Notes: generated by a model not told the origin, from the letters alone. A stretch of 36,257 nucleotides of DNA from Hallella mizrahii (GCF_009695775.1 NZ_VUNG01000041.1:1-36257), one strand, 5' to 3'. Shown: positions 1-7,843, counted from the first letter of the stretch. A program made the numbers and translations.

Positions 1-435
1 GCTCAGATGCTGCCCGGACAACTCGCTATTGATTAACAAGTCTTAAATCTTACTCAGCCTAGCATAAAACGGGGTACTCGAAAGTACTCTGTTTAAAGCT
101 GATAAGCAACAATTGGACATTTACGATTTTCTTCATAATGCTATATATATATATATTGGTGTTAGTAATATCGGTTCATCGCTTTACGATATTGGTTTTT
201 TGTTATTATGCTGCAAAGTTAAACATTATCATGTTATCTTTGTAATACAATATTTGCACAACACTATACTATTTTCCCATTTTGATAATAGTATGTGTCT
301 GTTGGTTTATTATATCATTTGTGACAAGGGAAAAAGAGGTGTGTGCTTTGTTGTTTAGGACAGAAATGTGTTAAAAATCAGATATAAGCAGAAAAAAAAC
401 AAGGTGAAAAAGTGACAAGCTACCGAATTTTTCCG
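1..435. other. AT-rich left edge without a convincing gene
   Basis: No reading frame here looks like a real protein. A frame open from base 1 (AQMLPGQLAID, stop at 34-36) could be the last codons of a gene outside the window, but it is too short to judge. The 81-residue frame at 113-358 is rich in Ile, Tyr, Leu and Cys and reads through AT-rich sequence with a run of alternating T and A, as expected of non-coding DNA. A small hairpin GTACT-CGAA-AGTAC lies near 76-90 with no T-tract. Confidence 0.5.
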
Positions 436-440
436 TATCT

Positions 441-747
441 TTGACCGTGTTGGGCAGAGATGCCGACGATGTGAACCAATCTCTACAGTCGGTGAGACTG
501 TGTTACCTTATTCAAAAGTTTGTGCATATTGCCACAGAGTACTTCGTTGGCGACTTCGACGGTGCGCACTATTGTCGACAAATGCAGCATCGAGATTTTT
601 GTCGATGGCGGACGCATCGCCATTACCAATCTCGTCTTCTCCACGCAACCTTACAACAACATCAAGCTCTATAGCAAAGGCTACACCCCTAAGTCACACA
701 TTTCAAGGCTCGTCAACTCGAAATGTAGTAAGGAAGCCGGCAAATAA
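441..747 (+). pseudogene. Relic of a GH32 fructan hydrolase (levanase/inulinase type), internally deleted
   Basis: Two pieces of a GH32 glycoside hydrolase survive in two different frames. At 537-563 one frame reads EYFVGDFDG, resembling the YFvGdFdG segment at the end of the GH32 propeller region. From about 562 the next frame reads VRTIVDKCSIEIFVDGG followed by RIAITNLVF, the hallmark of the C-terminal GH32 beta-sandwich (vDrsSiEvFvndG), and runs to TAA at 747. In an intact enzyme these segments are far apart, so the sequence between them has been deleted and the join is out of frame. No N-terminal catalytic WMNDPNG motif is present. TATCTTTG at 436-443 resembles a -7 element and may be a leftover. 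The family assignment of the C-terminal piece is firm; the upstream piece is less sure. Confidence 0.75.
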
Positions 748-752
748 ACAAC

Positions 753-788
753 CCAACCTCCACGCAGTGCTTGCGGTGTGGAGGTTGG
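753..788 (+). terminator. Stem-loop terminator after the GH32 relic
   Basis: A perfect 11-base-pair stem (CCAACCTCCAC / GTGGAGGTTGG) encloses a 14-base loop, six bases after the relic's stop codon. There is no long T-tract on the plus side. It is probably the original terminator of the lost GH32 gene. Confidence 0.6.
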
Positions 789-825
789 AGTATTCTATAT
801 AGGTCTGACAAATCTATCATCCAAA

Positions 826-843
826 GGCTTCTTGGAAGAAGCC
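826..843 (-). terminator. Short hairpin ending the sigma-factor operon
   Basis: GGCTTCTT-GG-AAGAAGCC is a perfect inverted repeat about 45 bases beyond the leftward operon's last stop codon. On the minus strand it is followed by a T-containing stretch. It faces the terminator of the GH32 relic. Confidence 0.5.
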
Positions 844-889
844 AGTAGCATCGTCTGATGTCATTTTATTTCGGTCATTCGTGTCTATC

Positions 890-1765
890 TTACAGGTATA
901 TGCCGAACGACAAAGTCTTGAACTGTAGGCCGTAGCCGTTCTTGATGAGATCGCAGGGACTGTATTTGAAGTAGAAGTTAACGAAGGAGGGTAGATCGAT
1001 GGTGGCCATAAAGTCAATGGTGACCGGCTTCACATGAGCATTGCTACTGGTTTCTTTGATTTTCTGTCCGTCAGCTTTCCATCGTGTCTTCAGGCTGCTG
1101 TGGGTGTTGAAGTTCACGACAGGTCCGAGGGAGAAGCCGAAGAACTTGCTGACGAAGTGGTAGCGCACGGGCACCGTGAGGCTGAACACTTTGAGACGCG
1201 AGAACTGTGGTGAGGCTCCCTCTGGGTAAGTGCCCAGTCCGACACCGCCATCGTCGGACTTTGTGAAGCGCGTGTCGCCCTTGATGCGATAGTTGCGCCA
1301 GTCCAGACCAAAGCCGATAGAGAACTTATGATGACTGTTCCATGGATAGATGCCACAGTCAGCAATGAGCCACCAAAGTTCCCACGAGCTGAACGAATGG
1401 AGGTCGGCAGCCTGTGGCATTCCCGGTGCGGCGTTGAAGCCAGCGAAGAAGTTCATCGTCGTCTCAGTGGTTGGATACTTCTGGCTCTTTGTTTGTTTTC
1501 GTCCGAAAGGCCCAATGCTGAAGTTGAAATCGTTGTCGATGGTGCTCGTGCTGACGTAGTTGCTGTCGACAAGCTGGATGGAGTTGCAGTAAGCATACTT
1601 TGGATTGCCCTCTTTGCCTTGGATATAGATGGTCTGCAGTGAGTCGCTGGTGATGACGGTGACCTTTGTCGGCTTGTTCACCACGAGTGTGTCCTGCGGT
1701 GTGTTGTTGCGGGCTTGTGCCATGAAAGGGAGCAAGGCCGCTAAGAAAAGCATTGCGATTTTCAT
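890..1765 (-). CDS. Predicted secreted/outer-membrane beta-barrel protein, family not recognised
   Basis: A 291-residue protein with a clear signal peptide (MKIAMLFLAALLPFMAQA). Residues 20-75 are polar. The rest alternates short hydrophobic strands with Gly, Asn and aromatic residues (SIGFGLDWRNYRI, RYHFVSKFFGFSLGPVVNF, FYFKYSPCDLI) and ends in LSFGIYL. That pattern fits a small outer-membrane barrel. It is the last gene of the leftward operon, 45 bases after the preceding stop. Its position behind a sigma/anti-sigma pair suggests it is an envelope target or partner of that system; this is inference from gene order only. A soluble periplasmic beta-rich protein is the alternative. Confidence 0.7.
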   Translation of the reverse strand: MKIAMLFLAALLPFMAQARNNTPQDTLVVNKPTKVTVITSDSLQTIYIQGKEGNPKYAYCNSIQLVDSNYVSTSTIDNDFNFSIGPFGRKQTKSQKYPTTETTMNFFAGFNAAPGMPQAADLHSFSSWELWWLIADCGIYPWNSHHKFSIGFGLDWRNYRIKGDTRFTKSDDGGVGLGTYPEGASPQFSRLKVFSLTVPVRYHFVSKFFGFSLGPVVNFNTHSSLKTRWKADGQKIKETSSNAHVKPVTIDFMATIDLPSFVNFYFKYSPCDLIKNGYGLQFKTLSFGIYL

Positions 1766-1810
1766 ATTTCTTCTGTTTTTAGATGTTCTTGATAGGGTTT
1801 GACTTATTGA

Positions 1811-2248
1811 TCATTTGATGAGTTTCCTCAGTTCGTCGATGCTGCTCACCGAGCCTTCCATATACACGAGCGTGATGGACCAGTGGTCTTTGCTCCTGTT
1901 GGTAAGGTAGCACAGATAGCGGTGGGTACGCCCTTGCGGAGGCAGACAGAGGATAAGTGACGATGTATGGCCTTTGCGGCGCAGTTCCGTGCCGGTAGCT
2001 TGTGCTTTGTCTTGTGTCACAAGATTATCCATTGTAGTCTTCTGTTGAGCATTCGCCTTGAAGCGTACGCTGTGGTAGAAGGTCAGCCGATAGGTGCTTA
2101 GGGCTTTTCCCCGTACCTTCACCTCCACGGTCTGATCCTGCGGTACGATCTGCCCTGTGAAAGCCACATTGGTGTGTAGCCCCTTTTGTGCCAGCGCGAA
2201 AAGTGGTAGCAAAAGGGCAAGCAGCGCAAAGATGATTCTCCTTTTCAT
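1811..2248 (-). CDS. Small secreted protein of a sigma-factor operon, function unknown
   Basis: A 145-residue protein with a typical signal peptide (MKRRIIFALLALLLPLFALAQ, cleavage near residue 20). The mature part is about 125 residues, with alternating beta-type segments (TVEVKVRGKALSTYRLTFY, SSLILCLPPQG, HWSITLVYMEGSV), and no catalytic motif is visible. It starts 12 bases after the stop of the anti-sigma gene, so the two are almost certainly co-transcribed. It resembles small periplasmic proteins found with ECF sigma genes in Bacteroidales, but I cannot name the family with confidence. Confidence 0.7.
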   Translation of the reverse strand: MKRRIIFALLALLLPLFALAQKGLHTNVAFTGQIVPQDQTVEVKVRGKALSTYRLTFYHSVRFKANAQQKTTMDNLVTQDKAQATGTELRRKGHTSSLILCLPPQGRTHRYLCYLTNRSKDHWSITLVYMEGSVSSIDELRKLIK

Positions 2249-2260
2249 ATCGTTGAGTGT

Positions 2261-2731
2261 TTATTTATTGTTATCAGTCATCAGCACATCGTGCAGTTGG
2301 TCGTCGATGCCGTTGTCGCCCTCAATGCCCACGGCTTTCATCGTCTGGGTCATCTCGGCGTGGATGGCAGCCTTGTCAGTGATCTTCTGTCCATAGACGA
2401 TAGCCTCGCAATAGTTTTGCCGGTGGTTGACATAGAGTGTGGCCGAGACGACGAAGAGGGTCAGCAGCGTGGCAGCCACAGCGGTCAGCCATGGGCGGAA
2501 ACGTATGTGGCGTGGCGCGGGCTTGTATTGCTTTTCTGACTTTTGCTGTTTGCCGAGTCCGTCAAGGCTCTCCAGTCCCAGAAACAGTTCCCGCATGGGT
2601 TCCAGGTCTCTGGCAACAGTGTTGCCCCGGAAGTAAGTGTAGAGCTCATGCTCTTCGGCGAGCGTGGTGTCGCCATCCATGAATTTCTCCACCATGCGGT
2701 GGATGTCTCTATCTGATGTTTTCATTGTCAT
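2261..2731 (-). CDS. Probable anti-sigma factor, single-pass membrane protein
   Basis: A 156-residue protein directly downstream of an ECF sigma gene (54-base gap). The N-terminal ~75 residues are cytoplasmic-like and charged (DRDIHRMVEKFMDGDTTLAEEHELYTYF), as in the short sigma-binding domains of anti-sigma factors. One transmembrane helix follows near residues 81-100 (WLTAVAATLLTLFVVSATLYV), then a short periplasmic tail of about 50 residues with no FecR-type domain. The tail is acidic and ends LMTDNNK. Two starts are possible (MTMK: residue 1 or 3). The role as anti-sigma factor is inferred from topology and gene order. The lack of a FecR domain argues against a TonB-signal transduction circuit. 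Confidence 0.7.
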   Translation of the reverse strand: MTMKTSDRDIHRMVEKFMDGDTTLAEEHELYTYFRGNTVARDLEPMRELFLGLESLDGLGKQQKSEKQYKPAPRHIRFRPWLTAVAATLLTLFVVSATLYVNHRQNYCEAIVYGQKITDKAAIHAEMTQTMKAVGIEGDNGIDDQLHDVLMTDNNK

Positions 2732-2785
2732 ACCTGATATATTGTTGTTTTGTTTCTCTACACCTTATTATATATATAGCGCATC

Positions 2786-3256
2786 TCATGCTTCTTTCAT
2801 CATCTTGAGCATCATTGTGCGCAAAGCTTGTCGTGCTCGGCTCAGGCACTTTCGTACGGCAGGCTCTTTCATACCCGTGAGCTGAGCCACCTGTGCCATC
2901 TCCATCCCGTTGATATGTCTGAGCTGTAACACCGTCTGCTGCATGGGTGGCAAGAGTTTGATGAGTTTCATCATCGTCTCCACCCGTTGGTCCTGCTCTT
3001 CATCGACCGCTATGTCGTGACCATCAAGGGCTACGGTGATGTGGCGGCGACGCAGCACGTCGATGCAGTGGTTGCGCAGCAGCGTTTGCGCCAGCGCGTT
3101 GAAGGGTGTCCGCAGGTCGTCGGCCATCTGCCACAGCCTCACGAGCGTCACCTCCACAGCGTCCTCGCCGTCGGCTTCGCCTAAGTAGCGTATGGCCGTC
3201 CGGCACAGTCCCGGGCGGATACGCTTTACTTCCTGTTGATATTCCTCGATGGTCAT
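2786..3256 (-). CDS. ECF-type RNA polymerase sigma factor (sigma-70 family)
   Basis: A 156-residue protein with the two-domain ECF layout. Region 2 spans about residues 5-70 (YQQEVKRIRPGLCRTAIRYL, then LLRNHCIDVLRRR at the DNA-contacting end). Region 4 spans about residues 98-150 (LLPPMQQTVLQLRHINGMEM and VAQLTGMKEPAVRKCLSRAR), a helix-turn-helix that reads the -35 element. It redirects RNA polymerase to a small gene set and is presumably held by the membrane protein encoded next. It is the first gene of the operon 3256 to 890 and has its own -7 element at 3276-3283. Length and motifs match the family well. Confidence 0.93.
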   Translation of the reverse strand: MTIEEYQQEVKRIRPGLCRTAIRYLGEADGEDAVEVTLVRLWQMADDLRTPFNALAQTLLRNHCIDVLRRRHITVALDGHDIAVDEEQDQRVETMMKLIKLLPPMQQTVLQLRHINGMEMAQVAQLTGMKEPAVRKCLSRARQALRTMMLKMMKEA

Positions 3257-3275
3257 CTTTTCTTTTCCTTTTCAA

Positions 3276-3283
3276 CAAAGATA
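3276..3283 (-). promoter_or_regulatory. -7 element (TATCTTTG) for the sigma-factor operon
   Basis: On the minus strand TATCTTTG lies about 20 bases upstream of the sigma-gene ATG. A TTTG lies 22 bases further upstream, slightly more than the usual 19-21. This fits the Bacteroidota housekeeping promoter. Confidence 0.6.
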
Positions 3284-3316
3284 CGCAAACCCTACGGATT
3301 TGTGACAAAAAAGAGA

Positions 3317-3425
3317 GAAAGTTCGTAACACGGTTTACGTAATTGTCGTTAATTCCAAAAGCTCTGTATAAACTTAGCAATCTCTTTCTCGTTTACGGCT
3401 ATGAGAGTCAGAAGTATTCCTATAG
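3317..3425 (+). pseudogene. Truncated relic of an AAA-ATPase gene start, with its upstream region
   Basis: This stretch aligns along its length with 12974-13077, the leader and first codons of the intact ATPase gene at 13021. Shared blocks include GTTTACGTAAT, CGTTAATcC, CTTAGcAA and TACGGCTATGAGAGTC. Translated from about 3376 it reads SNLFLVYGYESQKYSY, matching SNPFLVYGYESPEYFC in the intact protein. The start ATG is destroyed and the similarity stops after about 18 codons, before the Walker A motif. It is therefore a dead fragment of the same gene family, lying back to back with the sigma gene. Whether it arrived by duplication or is the stump of a deleted gene cannot be told from one genome. 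Confidence 0.75.
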
Positions 3426-3437
3426 TCGTTTTGGAGA

Positions 3438-3869
3438 TTATTGTTTTTCCGCCGGTGAGCAGGTCATCCGGAAATAGTGCTTGCGGATGATCCAGATACG
3501 CAGGAGCCAAAGGAAGAAAAAGCCGTTGCTCGCAATCTCATAGACGATGTCCCAATAGTTGCCAAAGTCGAAGAACCACTTGAAAAGCCATAGCATCAGG
3601 TCGAGGTTGAACAGCCAGTTCCACCAGCGTTCGCGGTCGCCGAAGGTCAGCGTGAGCGTCTCGCCTTCCGCGATGTGCACCTGCGCGGTGCTCTCGATGA
3701 ACTTATAGGCCGAGCGGACGGTGACGGCATAGTCGCCCTGCGGCAATGCCACACGCACATTGTCGTTACCTCGCATCAGTCCCAGCATTTGTCCATTGAT
3801 CAGCAAATAATGGGGTAGGGGAATCCTCTGTTTCCTTTCCGGCTTAATCAGCAATACAGACCTTTTCAT
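3438..3869 (-). CDS. Small membrane protein with an N-terminal PEGA-like beta domain
   Basis: A 143-residue protein that I cannot assign to a named family. Residues 15-75 look like a compact beta domain (PHYLLINGQMLGLMRGNDNV, VALPQGDYAVTVRSAYKF, AQVHIAEGETLTLTF); the LPqGdYaVtV strand resembles PEGA-type surface-attachment domains. Residues 82-130 are very rich in Trp, Phe and Leu (RWWNWLFNLDLMLWLFKWFF, ASNGFFFLWLLRIWII) and should form two membrane-embedded helices. There is no signal peptide, so the beta domain would face the cytoplasm if the first helix enters from inside. Its stop lies 12 bases from the ATPase relic. Confidence 0.6.
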   Translation of the reverse strand: MKRSVLLIKPERKQRIPLPHYLLINGQMLGLMRGNDNVRVALPQGDYAVTVRSAYKFIESTAQVHIAEGETLTLTFGDRERWWNWLFNLDLMLWLFKWFFDFGNYWDIVYEIASNGFFFLWLLRIWIIRKHYFRMTCSPAEKQ

Positions 3870-3878
3870 CGTCGCCGT

Positions 3879-4003
3879 TCATCATTCAACATTCAACAGT
3901 GAGCCTTGATTTCATTCATCATACAACACTCAACATTCATCATACAACATTCAATAGTGAACCTTGATTTCATTCATCATTCAACACTCAACATTCATCA
4001 TTC
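3879..4003. repeat. Intergenic tandem repeat tract built on TTCATCATwCAACAyTCAA
   Basis: Between two leftward genes lies a tract of five degenerate copies of a ~19-22-base motif, beginning near 3879, 3916, 3935, 3974 and 3993. A larger 58-base period is visible: gtgagccttgatttcattcat starts at 3899 and gtgaaccttgatttcattcat at 3957. The tract abuts the stop codon of the gamma-carbonic-anhydrase-like gene (4004) and ends nine bases before the next ATG (3869). It carries no open frame and has no CRISPR-like unique spacers. Confidence 0.85.
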
Positions 4004-4495
4004 TCAATACCATTCTTTGATGGTGAGATAGTTCTTAGCATATTTCTCTGCTTGTCCGAGGGCAGTCTTCTTGATGAATCGCGCAGGAATGCCACCCCAT
4101 ATCTCTCCGTCAGGAATCTTTGTACCACCGACGACAACTGCGCCAGCTGCCACAATGCTCCCCCTTCCAACCTCCGCATGGTCAAGCACAACAGCGTTCA
4201 TGCCGATGAGCGCGCCGTCGTGGATTGTGGCAGCATGGACGACTGCTCCGTGTCCCAGGCTGACGTCGTTTCCCAGAACTGCGGCACCGCCGGCCGTCTG
4301 ATGGATACATGCCAAGTCCTGCACATTGCAGCGGTCACCCATCACGATCTTGTCGACATCGGCGCGAAGCACGGCACCAAACCAAATGCTACAGTCGTTG
4401 CCCATGGTGATGTCGCCTGCCAATGTAGCGTTGTCGGCAATCATACAACGCTCGCCCCACACCGGACTCTTTCCTTTCACTGTTATCTTCAACAT
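4004..4495 (-). CDS. Gamma-carbonic-anhydrase-like hexapeptide-repeat protein
   Basis: A 163-residue protein of the left-handed beta-helix (hexapeptide) fold, in the gamma carbonic anhydrase/YrdA/PaaY group. Repeats of the [LIV]-G-x4 type run from about residue 17 to 125 (ATLAGDITMGND, GALIGMNAVVLDHAEVGRGS, IVAAGAVVVGG). Three histidines placed as zinc ligands are visible: H65 (CIHQT), H82 and H87 (GHGAVVH). The end GGIPARFIKK...YAKNYLTIKEWY is typical of this group. Whether it hydrates CO2 cannot be told, since many relatives lack activity. It is transcribed leftward from its own promoter (4518-4525). Confidence 0.9.
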   Translation of the reverse strand: MLKITVKGKSPVWGERCMIADNATLAGDITMGNDCSIWFGAVLRADVDKIVMGDRCNVQDLACIHQTAGGAAVLGNDVSLGHGAVVHAATIHDGALIGMNAVVLDHAEVGRGSIVAAGAVVVGGTKIPDGEIWGGIPARFIKKTALGQAEKYAKNYLTIKEWY

Positions 4496-4517
4496 AGTCT
4501 TCTTTCTTTTGTCGGTG

Positions 4518-4525
4518 CAAAGGTA
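4518..4525 (-). promoter_or_regulatory. -7 element (TACCTTTG) for the hexapeptide protein
   Basis: On the minus strand TACCTTTG is 22 bases before the ATG at 4495. No TTTG is found at the -33 position. Confidence 0.5.
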
Positions 4526-4678
4526 ATCAATTCTGTGGAATTAATCATTGTCTATGTGCTATATATAAATAAGGAGAAGCAGAGGGGCAGGAAAAGGAAA
4601 AAATAGAGAAAGCCGGCTTCTGTAACGATTCATAAAGTTTTTGAAACATATCAGAAACACACATGAACGAATAAACAC

Positions 4679-4686
4679 TAACTTTG
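4679..4686 (+). promoter_or_regulatory. -7 element (TAACTTTG) for the first susCD operon
   Basis: TAACTTTG stands 46 bases before the ATG at 4733. No TTTG occurs at the -33 spacing, which suggests an activated promoter. The operator-like GACGAT repeats seen in the second locus are absent here. Confidence 0.55.
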
Positions 4687-4732
4687 CACAAAATTTCAAC
4701 CTAATAATATAAATAACTTAAAACTACCGCTA

Positions 4733-7700
4733 ATGCAAAGTATTAGAATGATGGAGAAGAAAGGGCTTGCCCTGTTCTTGCTCAGCTTGAGTTCAGTGGC
4801 TGGTTTCGCACAATCCCAGATCAAGGGTAATGTGAAAGACTCGAACGGTGAGCCGATCCTTGGCGCTACAGTCAAGGTCAATGGCTCAAAGGCAGCCACA
4901 GTTACGGACTTGGACGGTAACTTCATGGTGAATGCCAAGCCCGGCTCTACGATTACCATTTCTTATGTGGGCTTTGAGACCCAGACAGTGACCGTTAAAG
5001 GCACCAACCTTGTACCTATCGTATTAAAGGAAGACGACCGGACGCTCAATGATGTGGTGGTCATCGGTTATGGTGTGCAGAAAAAGAGCGACCTGACCGG
5101 TGCCGTGGCTTCGGTGAGCGGCGACGCCATCAAGAACCTCTCCACGACCGATGCCGGTGCTGCCCTGCAAGGCAAGGTCACAGGTGTACAGATCATCAAC
5201 AGTGGTGCGCCGGGCGCTGGTGCCGAGATCCGTGTGCGTGGCTACGGTTCCAATGGTAACAACGCTCCTTTGCTCATCGTTGATGGTTTGAAGGTCGACA
5301 ACATCCAGTACCTCGATCCTTCGCTCATCCAGTCTGTGGAGGTGTTGAAGGATGCCGCTTCTGCTGCTATCTATGGTGCCGAGGCTGGTAACGGCGTGGT
5401 GCTGATCACTACTCGAAACGGCTCCAACAGTGGCGGCCAGGCTCATATCAGCTACTCGCTGAAAGCAGTTAACCAGAGTCTTGGCAAGAAAGCCGACCTC
5501 TTCGACGCACCGGAGTATATTGCCTATCACAAGTATTTGGGCGACATCACCGACGCGCTTTTAGAGTCAAATAAGTATAATGGTCAAAACACCAACTGGT
5601 ATAATGAGGTGTTTAACAACAGTTGGAGCGTGGAGCACAACGTCACCGTAGAGGGCGGCAACAACAAGGGCCACATCCTCGCAGCCTTGGGCATCCTCAA
5701 CGACGACGGTATCGTCAAGGGCAAGAAGGATGTCTATAAGCGCTTTACAGCCCAGCTCAATGCCGATTACAAGTTCTTCGACTGGTTCAACATCACCAGC
5801 AACACCTCTGTGGAAAAGTGGAGCACCAAGTCGCTGACCAACGGCTATCAGTCGTTCCTCAACTCTGTTGTCTCCATAGACCCGCTGACTCCTGCCTATA
5901 TCACCAGTCTTGACGACATGCCCAATATCATGCGCACCAAATGGGAATCGCCCGACCACGGTGGCGTGACCACGCCTCCCGGTTTTGATGAGGCTCATCC
6001 GGTATGGTATGGCACATCGAAGTATATTGAGGAGGCCACTGCCAACCCGTTGGCTATGCGCGACCGCCAGAATGCCAGCAACAAAGGCATCAACGTACGC
6101 GGTACTTTCGCTGCCAACCTTATCCCGGTGAAGTGCCTTACCATCACCTCACGTCTCGGTTATCAGATCACACAGAGCAACAGCCACAGCTATAACGGAC
6201 CTTTCTGGCTCAACACGCTGTCACAGAGCGACCAGTACACCATATCTGCCGGTACCAACACCGGACTGTACTATCAGTGGGAGAACTTTGCCAACTTCAC
6301 AAAGAGCTTCGGCAAGCACAATGTCAACGCGATGATCGGTATGTCGTTTACGAAAAACCGTACCGACAACTCCAGTCTCTCATCGGCTGACACCAAGCAG
6401 ATCCTTGAGGGCGATGCTGCTCCGCTTTTCCAGTACATCAACTTCCTGAACTCCAACGGTAAGGCGAAGCTGAAAGGCTCTAACCTTCCGACGATCAACA
6501 CCCACTTGTCTTACTTCGGTCGTCTGAGCTACAACTACGACCAGCGCTACTTCTTCCAGTTCAATATCCGTCGCGATGCCTTTGACAGTTCCAAGCTCTC
6601 AAAGGAGAACCGCTGGGGTACTTTCCCTTCTCTGTCGCTGGGTTGGGCGATCAGCAACGAGAAATTCTTCCGCGACGCTGTGAGCACAGACGCAGTCTCC
6701 TTCCTCAAGATCCGTGGATCATGGGGACGTAACGGTAACGTGAGTGTGCTCAACAACTATCAGTGGGCTTCCACCATCAGCGTTGGCGGTTACTACAATT
6801 TCACCGACGATGCCACCACAGCGGCTACCCTTTCCAACTTCCCCAATCCTAAGCTGACTTGGGAGACTGCCGAGCAGTATGACTTGGGTCTCGATGCCCG
6901 TTTCCTCAATGACCGATTGACCTTGGGCTTCGACTGGTATCGCAAGACCACGAAGGATCAGCTCATCAAGGTACACCTCAGCCCGGAGCTCGGCTTCGCT
7001 GATGCCTACGTCAACTCTGGTGAGATTCTCAACACCGGTATCGACATGGATCTGGGATGGAAAGACCATATCGGCGACCTGAAATACAGTGTCAGCGCCA
7101 ACGTGTCGACCTTGAAGAACGAGGTGAAGAAGATGAGTCCGATGTTGCCACGCTACGACGAGGTGGGTATCAACGGATTCAACAACAAGCTGTGCCCCTC
7201 TTTGGAGACCGGACATCCCATGTGGTATTTCCGCGGTTTCAAGTATGCCGGCGTAGATCCCGAGACAGGCGGTGCCCTCTACTACAACAAAGATGGACAG
7301 ATCACCAACGCGCCGACCGACAACGACAAGCAGGATCTCGGTTGCGCACTGCCTAAGGTCACCTATGGCATCACCCTCAACCTGGAATACAAGGGCTTTG
7401 ACTTCACAGTCTTCGGTACCGGTGCTGCTGGCAACAAGATCTACAACCTCATGGTCTCTGCCGACCGTCCGCTGATCAATGGCATCGACACCTATTGGAA
7501 AGACTCCTGGAAGCAGAAGGGCGACCACAGCAAGTATCCTGACATGAAGCGGGTGGCTACCGACTGGACATTCTTCAGCTCCGACGCTGCTATCTTCAGC
7601 GGTGCTTACTTCAAGTTCAAGCAGATACAGCTCGGCTATACCCTGCCACAGCGCATCACCAAAAAGTTCCTGGTCAACGCGCTCCGCTTCTCTGTCTCTC

Positions 7701-7843
7701 TTGACGACTTCTTCACCATCACCAGCTATCCTGGCGCCGATCCCGAGACCTCATCACTCAACAGCGGTGTGTCGCGTGGCTTCGACAACGGCAACTATCC
7801 TATGTCCAAGAAGGTGGTCTTTGGTGTAAACGTTACATTCTAA
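4733..7843 (+). CDS. SusC/RagA-type TonB-dependent outer-membrane transporter (locus 1)
   Basis: A 1036-residue SusC-like protein that imports oligosaccharides across the outer membrane with its SusD partner. The signal peptide is at residues 1-26 (ending VAGFAQ). A carboxypeptidase-D-like regulatory domain spans about 28-100 (IKGNVKDSNGEPILGATVKV, then TDLDGNF and ISYVGFE). The TonB-contact/plug region starts near 105 (LNDVVVIGYGVQKKSDLTGA), with APLLIVDGLKV and VEVLKDAASAAIYGAEAGNG in the plug. The rest is the 22-strand barrel, ending FGVNVTF. Two starts are possible: 4733, or the MM at 4748/4751, which gives a tidier signal peptide. SusD follows after 20 bases. Confidence 0.96.
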   Translation: MQSIRMMEKKGLALFLLSLSSVAGFAQSQIKGNVKDSNGEPILGATVKVNGSKAATVTDLDGNFMVNAKPGSTITISYVGFETQTVTVKGTNLVPIVLKEDDRTLNDVVVIGYGVQKKSDLTGAVASVSGDAIKNLSTTDAGAALQGKVTGVQIINSGAPGAGAEIRVRGYGSNGNNAPLLIVDGLKVDNIQYLDPSLIQSVEVLKDAASAAIYGAEAGNGVVLITTRNGSNSGGQAHISYSLKAVNQSLGKKADLFDAPEYIAYHKYLGDITDALLESNKYNGQNTNWYNEVFNNSWSVEHNVTVEGGNNKGHILAALGILNDDGIVKGKKDVYKRFTAQLNADYKFFDWFNITSNTSVEKWSTKSLTNGYQSFLNSVVSIDPLTPAYITSLDDMPNIMRTKWESPDHGGVTTPPGFDEAHPVWYGTSKYIEEATANPLAMRDRQNASNKGINVRGTFAANLIPVKCLTITSRLGYQITQSNSHSYNGPFWLNTLSQSDQYTISAGTNTGLYYQWENFANFTKSFGKHNVNAMIGMSFTKNRTDNSSLSSADTKQILEGDAAPLFQYINFLNSNGKAKLKGSNLPTINTHLSYFGRLSYNYDQRYFFQFNIRRDAFDSSKLSKENRWGTFPSLSLGWAISNEKFFRDAVSTDAVSFLKIRGSWGRNGNVSVLNNYQWASTISVGGYYNFTDDATTAATLSNFPNPKLTWETAEQYDLGLDARFLNDRLTLGFDWYRKTTKDQLIKVHLSPELGFADAYVNSGEILNTGIDMDLGWKDHIGDLKYSVSANVSTLKNEVKKMSPMLPRYDEVGINGFNNKLCPSLETGHPMWYFRGFKYAGVDPETGGALYYNKDGQITNAPTDNDKQDLGCALPKVTYGITLNLEYKGFDFTVFGTGAAGNKIYNLMVSADRPLINGIDTYWKDSWKQKGDHSKYPDMKRVATDWTFFSSDAAIFSGAYFKFKQIQLGYTLPQRITKKFLVNALRFSVSLDDFFTITSYPGADPETSSLNSGVSRGFDNGNYPMSKKVVFGVNVTF

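Noticed and set aside
113..358. 81-residue open frame in the AT-rich left edge
   Set aside because: Composition follows the AT-rich DNA, has no domain-like pattern and no promoter or ribosome-binding context.
3879..4003. Possible CRISPR array
   Set aside because: Units are degenerate, too short and without unique spacers; no cas gene is near.
4496..4732. Search for the GACGAT repeat pair upstream of the first susCD operon
   Set aside because: No copy with the 22-base period is present, so locus 1 is probably not under the same regulator.
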